A stretch of DNA of 64,000 bases from Liolophura sinensis (lineage: Eukaryota > Mollusca > Polyplacophora > Chitonida > Chitonidae), in NCBI RefSeq assembly GCF_032854445.1, contig NC_088305.1, positions 21,054,955-21,118,954 on the forward strand, written 5' to 3'. How positions within the stretch are numbered: position 1 is the stretch's first letter; every line of letters begins with the position of its first letter. Shown one piece after another: positions 49,930 to 60,200 of the stretch. The notes below the pieces were generated by a model. That model saw only the letters and a list, made by a program, of their open reading frames with translations. It ran no database searches and was not told the DNA's origin. A program made the position numbers and the translations under genes.

Positions 49930-50111
49930 TGGGGCTTAACAATCTTTCAGTCATATGACGACGAGGAGTACATATAATGTGTCTTCTTGTGACAGGAAAA
50001 GTCCACGCCCCCCAAAGCGCTGCCGCCACATGCCGAGCACACCAGATATAACATCCCACCAAGTCACAGTTTTCAGTTTACTGACTCCTTGGTGTAACCT
50101 TTCAGTGCTGG
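49930..50111 (-). mobile_element. SINE family B-like, reverse
   Basis: CTTTCAGTCATATGACGACG is the reversed 3' end; GCGCTGCCGCCACATGCCGA and a TGGTGTAACCTTTCAGTGC end match 105-322 in order. Confidence 0.65.
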
Positions 50112-50823
50112 ATGTCTAGCGAAACAGGTAACAGGAAACAGCAAGTAACATTTTTAAAGCCCCGGTCTCCCAACTTCGAGGCAGATGTTCAAAGCTTTAT
50201 ACTGAAAAAGTATACAAAGCGATAATTAAACCTGAAGACCCTGAGACATACATTAAAGTAATTATGACAGAAAAAATTCTTAAGCCAGATGTTTGTCCAT
50301 TCATTGCTACAAACGTGCTCCTCTGTGCGCTGTCCATTTTTATTTCCTGTAACGAGCTAAAAATATGCCCGTGGTTCTAAAGAAATTCCGCGAATATCTA
50401 TTTTTGGACAGTTGAGCTAAAATATCACTGAACCTCAAAGAATCAAGTCAACAAAAGTCTCCAACAATGAAGTTGACTGGACGTGACAGCATTCAGAGTT
50501 CTTATCATCTGCGAAGTCGAAACTGTTTACTTTTCTTCCACAAGATGACCTTCTCTATTACGCGGAAATTCCTCATTACTTTCGATATGTAATCTAAATT
50601 CTTAAGTAAACTGAAGCAGTTGGACGTTGTTCACACATTTATTCGAACCAAGCCCTCACGGCATATGGAGACATTAGAGCATGTAGTATGCAATTTAAGC
50701 GGGCACGTCACACATGGAGCTTTCTTAACCAGTGACATTTTTGACAAGGCTAAATACACAAGACGAAAAAGAGCAAATAACGATCTTTAAACAGTTCTTA
50801 AAGATAAAAATGATGAAAGATTT

Positions 50824-51142
50824 ACAGTATAGAGAGTAAAACCAGAGCAACTTCGACAATGTGATATTTGTCAAATGCCTTTCACACGGAAGTGATGAAA
50901 AATGGTCTCTTGTCAATTTACCTTAGTCAGGCTTTTATTCAGTTTAGCTGTTCATGTAAATGCTTAAACAGTAACAAATTACACCCCCCCCCCCCCAACA
51001 ACATACACACCAGCACAATGGCTTGAGCTGAATTAGATTTTAAAATTGCAGTGATGTTATTTGTAATTTGTTTGACTGCATTGGTCCAGAATTGTTCAAA
51101 ATGTTATAGTGTCACCACGTGTTATATACAATAACATTAAAG
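50824..51142 (+). repeat. Dispersed repeat D
   Basis: ACAGTATAGAGAGTAAAACC, AGCTGTTCATGTAAATGCTT, CAGCACAATGGCTTGAGCTG and GCAGTGATGTTATTTG. Contains a C run at about 50982. Confidence 0.75.
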
Positions 51143-51359
51143 GCATATGTACGAACTGCAAAAGTAAATGAATGGCATTTGACTTAATTTACGAATACAT
51201 TAACCTTACATATGCGACTGAAAATCTGTGTGCCTTCATACTTGTATAATTTTGGTGGTTCACGTTGACACAAACCAGACAGTCGAAACAAACATTTAAT
51301 TTATTTATCTGGTTGATTGCTGTTTACCGCCTTACGAAAAGATGGAGGATTTCGGAGTC

Positions 51360-51720
51360 TCATTTTGAAACCTCTGGTCTCTGGTTGCGTCTGGTTCCGC
51401 TTAACCCAAGCCTAGGCGCTGTATACTCATCATGCGCAACAGAGATATATATTTTATTATCGACAACTGATACACTGGCATGGTACGCGATTTCAATACT
51501 GATTTCACTTATTTGTCTAGAACATACCTTGCATCTTTCAAACATCAATGAATTTTGCATGATTCCGGGCAAATTCCGTACTTTATATACTTTTTTACTT
51601 CTTTGGTGGTTTGTGTTATACGTTGTTTTGGGAACTGGCATTGCGATTATTGACCTGCAACGTCTTTAGTGGTTGACGGCTGGTGTATGAAAGTCTATTT
51701 CAACGCATAGATTATGCAAG
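51360..51720. repeat. Repeat E/F, opposite orientation
   Basis: Reversed block F (TTAACCCAAGCCTAGGCGCT) followed by arm E (CGTTGTTTTGGGAACTGGCA, GCGATTATTGACCTGCAACG). The 134-codon open frame at 51265-51669 lies wholly in this repeat and is not supported as a gene. Confidence 0.6.
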
Positions 51721-52023
51721 TTACTCGTGTTGTAATGGTGCAAAGTAAGTGGCTTCGGGCAAACGAGAGGCCGTTCATCACTTACTGCGACCAAGATCCT
51801 GGAAAACGGGTGAACCATAGCATCTTGAAGAAGGTTACCGCCCTCACCCATACAGGTACGACTTGCTCCCTGTCACTTTCAAGAATTAAAAAATTTTTAA
51901 AAATGCAACAGAAGATTTAAAGATGCTGTACACCTGCATATAGATGCCGTATCAACCACTTCTATAGCACAGATAACACAAACCACTATTTTATCTTATT
52001 GTCGGTAGGTAGCGCCGACTTGG

Positions 52024-52412
52024 CCTCCGCGGCCGAGGTGCTTAACACGCCAGCCTGGAGCAATGGCCCAGGAGCTTTTCACCCAGCCGCTGTGAGTCCA
52101 GCTTATTAATCTGTGACCGTACAATGGCTCGTAACTGCGTGCGAGAGCTATCTTAAGCCTAGTCTACAGGAGTTCTGGTGAGAACGCGATTATATTTTTA
52201 CATGGAGGGTTATAAAAGTTGGCCTTTGGTTTATTCCCTTTAACCCAGGTAACCCTTGTATAAGTCTATAGTACGTGATAAGGTCTGACAACAACCTGCG
52301 GGTGGTCGTGGGTTACCCCCGTTCTACCCGGTTTCCTCCCACCATAATGGTTGCTGCCGTCGTATAAGTGAAATATTCTTGACTACAGCGTAAAACATCA
52401 ATAAATAAATGA
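52024..52412 (+). mobile_element. SINE family A carrying a 148-bp internal insertion
   Basis: Head (GGCCTCCGCGGCCGAGGTGC, GTGAGTCCAGC) lies at 52022-52120. At 52123-52270 a block starting AATGGCTCGTAACTGCG interrupts the body, which resumes at GTACGTG and continues to the 3' core and AAATAAATG tail. GTAC occurs at both edges of the insert, as expected of a 4-bp target duplication. The insert recurs at 26838-26986. Confidence 0.85.
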
Positions 52413-52999
52413 AGTAGATAGCAACAGAATAGTAATCTGAAGATAAATTATATTTTCTCATTTTTTTTTTCGAATACTCCCTTTTTTTTTTTTGCTTCGT
52501 TTTGTTTTTCTCCACTGGTATTGTTCATTTAGCCCAGTGCATAATGCCACCGCTGTTTCTTATGAGCACAAAGTGCGATAGCACTGCAGACATGAGCTAC
52601 ATGTTGATACTGAAGCCGTGGTCTTCATTCTTAAAATAGCAGTCGTATCGTTAGAAACAAGAAAATGTTATCAGTTCCATGATAAGTCTGTGAAAAGCAA
52701 TGGTCAACCTCATAAACATTTTCCGAACAAATACTGATGTTTACCTTGTGTGCCGTTGTCCGACATTGAGCGTCCGACATATTTCCATTTTCAAGTGTCA
52801 GTCGGAAACTGTGAGAGGCATGTTGCCGCAGTCATGATATTGCCGCCCGGTGAAGGCCGGGATCCATACGTCAGTGCAAAGAAGCTAATCTTGTGATTAG
52901 TGCAAAGAGGAAATCGTGTGTTTGTTTATTTAATAGTTTATAACATCGCACACCAGCAATGCGTCGAAACGCGCATTCCTGTACCAGCCCTCAACCAAG

Positions 53000-53620
53000 A
53001 TGGACGTTCCAGGTCAATAATCGCAAGGCCAATTCCCAAAACGACGCATAACACCCTCCCCTACCCCTCCCCACCCCCAAAGAACTGAGAAAGTATATAA
53101 ACTAAGAAAATAGGTCGGAATCATACAAAGAGAAGCAGTCAACGGTTTTTAACGATGTTGGAAAGACTCAATGTGTGTTCCAGGCGACTGAGTGAAATCG
53201 GTGTTCAAATCGTGTTCCATGCTAGAATATCAGTTGTCGATAACAAGATATGTATCTCAGTTGCGCTTTGGTTGGAACTGTTCATATATCCAACGTGGCG
53301 ATCTAATTCAACACGATGAACATACAGCCCCTAGCCCAGGGTTAAGCGGAATTAGACACAATCATGAAGCAGAGCCCCAGATATACTGGAGAATTGTAAA
53401 ATTTAAGAAACTTGCAGTGAGGGCGTTTGATGGAATAACCTCGACAATCTAGTACTTTTTCTAATTCATAAAGAAACTCCTTAGGCTTGGTTTTGGCACA
53501 AAGGCACTCAGGTAAATTTCCATCATCAGTGAAAATTGTTCACTGTTCGACTTCATATATCCTGACTTCGGCTTTTACATACTTTCTTAGTTCTTCGGTG
53601 ATTTGTGCTGAACGCTCTTT
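53000..53620. repeat. Foldback-like repeat E/F
   Basis: An inverted arm at about 53005-53060 (GACGTTCCAGGTCAATAATC, CAATTCCCAAAACGACG), a middle block F (ACAGCCCCTAGCCCAGGGTT), and a partial opposite arm near 53565-53610 (CTTTCTTAGTTCTTCGGTGA). Block F recurs at 48420-48660 and reversed at 51360-51500. Confidence 0.55.
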
Positions 53621-53654
53621 CACCCGCCCACATATTTATATTCTTATTCATGAA

Positions 53655-53876
53655 TTGATGTTTTACGCAAAAATATTTCATTTATACAACGGCGGGTGGA
53701 AACCCGACAGAGCCCGGTGGAAACCCACGGCCATCCGCAGGTTGCTGGAAGATTACCAAGTACGGCCGAAGAGGAAGCCAAATTGAACTAGACTTGAACT
53801 CAAAGCGAGCGCATAGGTGAGAGGATCCTGGGTCACTGCGCCACGCTGGCATACTAACCATGGCAGCCACGGAGCA
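53655..53876 (-). mobile_element. Near full-length SINE family A
   Basis: Reverse copy with body, B-box region (TTGAACTCAAAGCG in plus orientation) and a degraded head near 53870. The 3' core is shortened by a deletion. Confidence 0.85.
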
Positions 53877-54285
53877 CAGCCCCCACACCCCACCCCACAC
53901 CACCCCCCTCCCAAACAGGTTTACTTCTAAATTTAGACATGTACAACTTTTGCTTTTTAATAAGTGTATTATTTTCTCGCTAACCTTGGAAGCACAGTTC
54001 AGTTTCACGGTGTAGTAATAAACACTCCTAAATCGTGCTCTGACTCTGCTTACGATGTCCCGTTCGAAAAGGTCATGTTTCGTCTCTTCAGCAGGCGAAA
54101 CGATAACGGTGGCGCAGTCTGATTGGAGAAAATTTACTGCGGCGCATTAATTAATTTTGGAAGCCGGAAGTATCCGTCTGCAAATATCGATCAAGAGTCT
54201 CGGCTGGGAAGCAATCGGGTGATAAATTTATAAAGTTTATGTTATTGTATCCATATCTTGAAAGTTAAAGTTATAACCTCCACTA

Positions 54286-54459
54286 CATACTCCGGCCGTA
54301 CGTGGGAAGGTCTGGCAGCAACATGCGGATGGTCGTGCGTTTCCCCCGGGCTCTGCCCGGTTTCCTCCCACCATAATGCTGGCCTCCGTCGCATAAGTGA
54401 AATATTCTTGAGTACGACGTAAAACACAAATCCAATGAAGAAATAAATAAATAAATAAC
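54286..54459 (+). mobile_element. SINE family A, 5'-truncated
   Basis: CTCCGGCCGTACGTGGGAAG through TTGAGTACGACGTAAAACAC and an (AATA)n tail; well preserved. Confidence 0.9.
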
Positions 54460-54528
54460 TAGTACATATATTTTCAGGATAGTAAATTGCTATATTATTT
54501 TTCTTCATATTGTATGCAAAATATTCAG

Positions 54529-54673
54529 TTTGGTGACATCAAATGGCATGAAAAAAGTGAACGTCATAGAGATATGTATGAAAGATGTTTTGAAGCATTT
54601 TTATTTTGGAATGTGTGGGTAAATGAATTTTGTGAAGACTTCAGAAAACAGATTGACAAATGTGAACAGGCAG
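54529..54673 (+). CDS. Possible coding exon of unknown protein (low confidence)
   Basis: A 48-codon open stretch is bounded by an acceptor-like TGTATGCAAAATATTCAG and a donor-like GCAG|GTCTGG, with a stop soon after the donor. The predicted peptide is rich in charged and aromatic residues (for example KWHEKSERHRDMYERCF and FWNVWVNEFCEDF), which looks more protein-like than the translated repeats around it. The HEKSERH stretch recalls the end of zinc-finger modules in hAT-type transposon proteins, but this is only a resemblance of a few residues. It lies directly right of a SINE tail. I do not recognise the family; it may be a transposon remnant or chance. Confidence 0.22.
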
Positions 54674-55894
54674 GTCTGGAATAACCTGTATTTAATAATT
54701 TCGCGATTTATGTCTCGCAGGACTCTTGTCAGTATCAGAGTTATTTCAGCACAACGTCAGGTTTATGTTGAAAGCAACTTGCGCAGAGTTGAGGGGCCGA
54801 TTCCAATTTAAGTCATTTCTGACTTAAGTCAAAATCTGAGCTTGGATTTTACAGTTTACTTTTGAGCTCAATAAATTAAATTGTGACCACCTCAATATTT
54901 AACCCTCAGACAAAAGTGTCAAAATTTAAACTTTCAGTACACAAATCTAAGCACTGTGACGAGAACTTTAATTTTGACTCAAGTGAAAAATGGCTTTTGT
55001 GGAAATGGTCCCAAATTATGAATATCAATATATTATAAGTATTAAATACCTAATCAAGAAAGGTGATATACTATGAGTACTCCGACTTTCGTCAGTTAAA
55101 AATATTTGAAAATTGTCTAAATACTGAAATGAAAATTTTGATGACCTATCTGAACAGTGAATAAACAAATTGCCAGGCGTGACACGTAATTCCCACGTAG
55201 CATGATCCCTAATTTTAAAAATCTAAGTCTCATAACTTTTTGTACATGTTCAGTCTGATAAGCGCTTCTGGTCACTCCACAGACGATGGCCATGTCACCT
55301 TTGACGGTCCCTATCACAGCATAGCCCGAGGGTATATAACAATCAGAGTTACCTTCAACCCACTGTTGTCCGTTTTTGCCATCTTGTTATGGCCGTTACA
55401 CTGGAGATCTATGATCCCTGCCGGCTATGTCCAGCCTAGTGTACTATTTGCCGCCTAGTTTTCCGTCATCCTAACCCGTCGAACATCCGCTTTGTCAGCC
55501 ATTCCTCTATTTACGCCATTAATGCACCTACAGACACATGTTACACCTGTGTGGTACCTGTAGCCTCAGGCATGCCTGTCCTCTTATTAGCGCCGACACT
55601 TGTTAAACTTTGTCCGGTAATGGTTTTGATAGCTTTAAATGTGGCTTGAAAAATGAAAGTTAACAGGCCTGACTCTCAGAAGGTCATTCGGTATTCTTCT
55701 TTGCTTTATACTACAATTTATACTTTATATTATACTAGAGTCGGTGTAAGACTGAACATCATTGTTATCAGATTCTAGAAACTAAACAAGTACAATGGCG
55801 ACTATGGACCAGATCTCTTCAATATGAACAGGGAATCATCAGTTATCACACAAGTTTCTACAGATTTACCGAAGATAAAGATTTGAAATCTATG

Positions 55895-56170
55895 CATCGC
55901 AACAGACGTTCCTATACCAAAGATGGACGTACCGGGTCAATAATCACACAACCAATTCCCAAAACGACGTTTGACACATCAGAGAACTAAGAAAGTATAT
56001 AAAGTACAATAGGATGCAATTATAAAAAGTTATATAACAGTTCAACAGTTTTAAATGATTTCAGATATGCGCAAGGTATGTTCTAGGTGAATTTGGGGAA
56101 TTGGCCTTTCGATTATTGAGCTGGAAATCCATACAGGTTGACAGCTGGTATACGAATGTCAGTTTCCAGG
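55895..56170. repeat. Repeat E, two arms in inverted arrangement
   Basis: Left arm GTACCGGGTCAATAATCACA with CCAATTCCCAAAACGACG; right arm GGGGAATTGGCCTTTCGATT with TTGAGCTGG, about 100 bases between. The arms could pair as a hairpin. Confidence 0.6.
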
Positions 56171-56214
56171 GATAGTTTCAGAATATTTGAGGGAACATAC
56201 TAAATATTGGTCGA

Positions 56215-56345
56215 CCTGGTATGAGTATACTCTGTTACTCACTAGGGTGTCATATCCACTGTCTTCAGCATGGCGTTTCAGTGAGGCAACACTATCGATA
56301 TGTCTATACACCTTTGCCTACCTGCTGCAAGGAGACAGCGACGTC
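56215..56345 (+). mobile_element. SINE family B-like internal fragment, upstream of bursicon alpha
   Basis: TGTCTTCAGCATGGCGTTTC, AGTGAGGCAACACTAT and CCTGCTGCAAGGAGACAGCG correspond to the family B-like centre. About 250 bases left of the alpha exon. Confidence 0.5.
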
Positions 56346-56572
56346 AAAGGACGAAATTAATGACACGCAGACACGAAGTGAGGGTGAATTTTTATACGGG
56401 AATTTTCTAGACAGTCAAACAGATCAAGTAGACCGTGAGATCACGCAGATGTCCCAAACAATGAGCAGTAAAGTGTGTGTGTCCTTCTACCCGAGTGTTA
56501 AATGTCGCCATTCGACAAAATAACAAAAGTCACGGAGACCACCATACACATTTCCAGGTACCTTGAACTGTC

Positions 56573-56591
56573 CTATTTTTGTATTTTGCAG
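56573..56591 (+). other. Splice acceptor upstream of the bursicon alpha ATG
   Basis: The tract CCTATTTTTGTATTTTGCAG ends at 56591, followed by ATTTACA and the start codon. It resembles a strong 3' splice site, so at least one 5'UTR exon is inferred upstream. It parallels the acceptor placed just before the ATG of the beta gene. Confidence 0.65.
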
Positions 56592-56598
56592 ATTTACA

Positions 56599-57069
56599 AT
56601 GGACCACAGCAGACTTAACAACGTCATCCAGAAAGCTAAGGTTTTCGTTCTATGCACCTTTGCAATATGCCTCTGTCTGACCGTCGGAAGTAGCGGGGAG
56701 TGTCGCATGCGCAGAGTGGTGCACACGGTTGCGTACAGAGACTGTTTACCCAAACGAATGTTATCTTTTGCCTGTCAAGGAGCGTGTCGGTCCTACACAC
56801 AAGCGTCCCTCACGAGACTCTCTATGATAGAGCGGTCCTGCCAGTGCTGTCAAGAGCGGAAGTCCGTTGTTCGACGAGTGAATATAATGTGCCCGGACCC
56901 TGATGGCCCAAAGCCCTTCCGGCGGGTCCTCATCCGATTGGCTCTGCCTAGGGGCTGCATGTGCAGGCCCTGTAACGCTGTCGAGGAGGTCGAGCCCCAA
57001 GAATTTTCGGACTTGGGATCGAAACGAAACCGGATTCTGCCCCTTTTTGGACTAAAACCAAGGAATTAA
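56599..57069 (+). CDS. burs: Bursicon alpha, cystine-knot neurohormone subunit
   Basis: Predicted 156-residue secreted hormone subunit. Residues 15-33 form a hydrophobic signal segment (VFVLCTFAICLCLTVGSSG). The knot runs from Cys35 to Cys125 with eleven cysteines at 35, 49, 59, 63, 81, 83, 84, 98, 120, 122 and 125, the number typical of bursicon subunits. Diagnostic segments are SFACQGAC (CxGxC ring), ERSCQCCQE, and CMCRPC at the end of the knot. A 31-residue tail follows, with EEVEPQE similar in position to the alpha-subunit tail of arthropods. In arthropods alpha/beta heterodimers signal through LGR2; the molluscan role is less clear. I chose the ATG at 56599 because a strong acceptor (TTTTTGTATTTTGCAG) lies 7 bases before it; the earlier in-frame ATG at 56563 falls inside that intron. 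The whole knot in one exon contrasts with the split beta gene. It has 5' ends facing the beta gene about 37 kb away. Confidence 0.93.
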   Translation: MDHSRLNNVIQKAKVFVLCTFAICLCLTVGSSGECRMRRVVHTVAYRDCLPKRMLSFACQGACRSYTQASLTRLSMIERSCQCCQERKSVVRRVNIMCPDPDGPKPFRRVLIRLALPRGCMCRPCNAVEEVEPQEFSDLGSKRNRILPLFGLKPRN

Positions 57070-58129
57070 ACTGATACAGGCTACTATAGATTCAAAGGTT
57101 ATCGGAAGTTGAATACATTTTGTTTGAGGGCCACATGGAAGGTATTTTGTGTTACGATTTGTTTCTGGGGCCGTGCTGTTTTTGGGGTCACATTTACGGG
57201 CAGGAACATTTCAATCGCAATGCGTTTTCATAGCTAACCAAAAATTGACTCGCCAACTACTTTCACATTCCTATATTTAGACATAATCTCAACACCAGTG
57301 AATCTTATACTCTTTGTCGCCCTGAAATGAAAATTGGTTTGTTTTTGACTAACTGCAAAGATTTTGGCGATTGTTCTTTGTCTGCTTTTTTTAAAGTAAG
57401 AGATTTTCAAGTGTGTTACATTATGAAATGTATCCATGTGGTTTCAATTTAATTTTTTGCGTCTATTTTAAATGGTATGGATATTTGAATAAGTCGTGGA
57501 GTTTTTGATGTGTAAGTTGTATTAATCTGGATCTTAATGATTTGAGCACTGTCACCCATATGTTGTTTGTCAATGTATCAGTATAAATGCTGAAATTGGA
57601 TGATTTTTGCTTCTTTTAAAATTCGCCTTGTTATCTTTTACAAAGCAGCCATGGTGTATTTATTTTTGTACACGTGAATTCAGCTGGAAATCAGCTTGAC
57701 ATACATGAGCATATGTATATGTAAGCGTAATAATCCAAGCTATATATAGCAGTGTGTGGTGTGTAAATACAGCACAGGAAGCATTGTGATTTAATTGTCC
57801 CCAATATATTTGGTTTTTCTTTGCTCGTTGGTATTCCTATGCCTATTACATAAACTGTAATTAATTATGACCTAAGATTAATAATTACCCTTTGAGAACA
57901 AAGAACATCAGTGCAGATTTAGTCCTGTTGTTCACAATGTGTTTAGTATCGTGTGGCATCCATTTCTGTTTAGGCACAAACCATATAGGCTTACATGTAA
58001 TGATTCTGAACACAGACACAAAGCTGTGCAAAATTTTCCCCGTATTTTTATGTTGTCTTGAGTGGTGTATTAGAAATTATGCCGAAATGCATATCTTTAC
58101 ACAAACTTGATGGAATCGGAGAAACATTT
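57070..58129 (+). other. 3' flank of bursicon alpha, presumed 3'UTR, no other feature seen
   Basis: This AT-rich stretch follows the alpha stop codon. I saw no clear AATAAA signal by eye and no coding pattern; the end of the transcript cannot be placed from sequence alone. Confidence 0.4.
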
Positions 58130-58400
58130 GATTGAACCGCACGACCGTTACATTACATGTATTTCCAATAGGTGTAGTATAGGTCTTTCTGAACTGTCGA
58201 TTAAAAGAACACGCAATTGACCAATAACCAAAGCAGTACTGTTGCAAATACGTCAACCCGATATCCCACACATTGGTTAGAAATGTTCAATCTTTTTTTG
58301 ACGTCATGACGTCACAATTGCTTTCACCGGCAATGAAATGAAAGGGTAACGTTGTCACGAAAAGGTGTGGTGGAACGTCGGATGTGTTGGATCCATCCAT
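58130..58400. repeat. Duplicated block with double CRE, copy 2
   Basis: Same block as 22085-22330 and in the same orientation, about 1.1 kb past the bursicon alpha stop codon. The double CRE motif is identical in both copies while flanking bases differ at many sites. Confidence 0.7.
58299..58316. promoter_or_regulatory. Overlapping pair of CRE-like palindromes, second copy
   Basis: The same 18 bases as at 22226-22243, unchanged, within a diverged copy of the surrounding block. Possible CREB/ATF binding site; untested. Confidence 0.5.
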
Positions 58401-59934
58401 ATACCTAGGTATGCAACAGAACGCCAAAAATTGGATTACCCTATTTAGACCACATGTATACGCTGAGAGCAAGCAAAAATATGATAAATGCATATTGTAA
58501 GGAAGGACTGTCGTGGATTCAGAAACACGTGTGAAAGATAATGTATACTACGACATCGTGTGCTGTAAATTTTCATTGGTATAGAACGAAGAAATTTGTT
58601 TTCCCAGAAATTTGCTCTTCTCTGAAAATACCAAATATGGAACACGGCTTCTTTTAAAATTGTTTTAATTATGAAGCCCAGAGTGTAATGGTGTAATTGC
58701 CCTAGACTAAGAGGAATAACGTTGAATGTGAAAAAGAGTTGGATGAGCATTGGTGTTGGAGGCGCAATATCTAGTTCTTCTCACTGATCCCCGATGCTGT
58801 CCTCAGCTCGTGAACTGAACTTCTCACCAATAACACTGCTGCCATGGGACTCGATCGCCAGCCATCTACCAAGGGAAATAAATATCGTACCTCATCGAAC
58901 AGTCATGTCGTCTACCGACGCTAAATACATGAATCGAATTAGCATGGCTTTGCATTGGTATTCAAGTAGAGAGACAGCACTAGTGTTACATGAGTTATGA
59001 TGTTTGCTTGCCTTAGTAACGGACTGGTGAATTCCATTGGTTGCTTGGTTATACCGCAGTGATCACTATAGATTGGCGGAGAGGATAGGCTTACGAGAAT
59101 TTAATTTTCGGTGGCTCCATGTTCGTGTTTCTAGCATGTTTTGCCTTGACAAGGGCAGACAACATGCCAAACAAGCACTTTTCGAACTAAAGAAGAATTG
59201 TTGCCTGTTAGCCCAACGAAAATCGTAGCCAAATTCGGGCTCATACTAGTGTGGAATGCATATTTCGGGCAAATTGTTCACCCTGTTGTTGAACCGGATC
59301 TTGACTATCCATGGATGTGTGACTTCAAGACATACTGAGGGATCTTAACTGCGTGGTGACTGACACTTAAGAAAAGGAACAGCGTACAGATATGAACAAA
59401 GTGATTTGTAACCTTGGTTAGGCTGCATAGCGTACTTGATCAGCGTGAATGTGTGCATTTCAGCTATTCCAAAGAAAACGACTGAACTGCTTTTGTGGAC
59501 ACTGAAGGAACGGTTGTTGAAAGAATTGTGGAGTTTAATGTGTGGAATTTCAGTTGTTCAAAAGCTGAATTATTAATGCTGTTGTAAAATGATAAAGGTT
59601 TTCGGCATTATCTTTAATTTAAATCATGACATAACTGATTAACAAGACAAGTACAGTACGGTCATCATTTGCCAAGGTTAAAGAAACTCCCAAGAAAGAA
59701 GAATGGGCCTTCTTTAACAAAACTTCGTAAATCAATTTTTCGTAACTTTCCTCGTTAATGCCTCATGGCACTATGACAGCGTCTTTTACGAAAATAATTA
59801 TGACTTAAGAAGTTTTGTGAAAGTGGACCGAGACACAGATAATTCGGGAGGCGTAGCCGTCGATCGTTAAAATGGATGATATGATGGATTGTGTTGCCAA
59901 GAATGAAAGGTATTTCCTATTCTCATTCGAATTA
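58401..59934. other. No feature recognised
   Basis: Several frames of 60-100 codons on both strands; none shows a motif, splice context or family resemblance. Confidence 0.35.
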
Positions 59935-60200
59935 GCCCAATATCTTACTGATATTTCTCTAAATCTGACGCACATAAGTCTAAATCTCACAAACATTAAT
60001 ACGCTTAAATATGACAAACATTAGTACGCCTAAATCTTACAAACATTAATAGGTTCATAATATGACACACTTAAGTATAAATCTAACAAACAGAAAATTA
60101 AATCTGATAAACAGAACCCTAAATCTGGCAAATACAGGCCTAAATCTGGAAAACATAAGCCTTAACCTAAGCCTAAATCTGGAGGTATTTGCCTAAATCG
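59935..60200. repeat. Degenerate tandem repeat with CCTAAATCTG motif
   Basis: TAAATCTGACAAACAT-like units recur every 25-30 bases. Confidence 0.75.

Noticed and set aside
51265-51669. 134-codon membrane-like frame
   Set aside because: It lies in repeat E/F, whose other copies do not keep the frame.
56563-56598. Upstream in-frame ATG as the bursicon alpha start
   Set aside because: It lies in the polypyrimidine tract of a strong splice acceptor; the ATG at 56599 directly precedes a good signal peptide.
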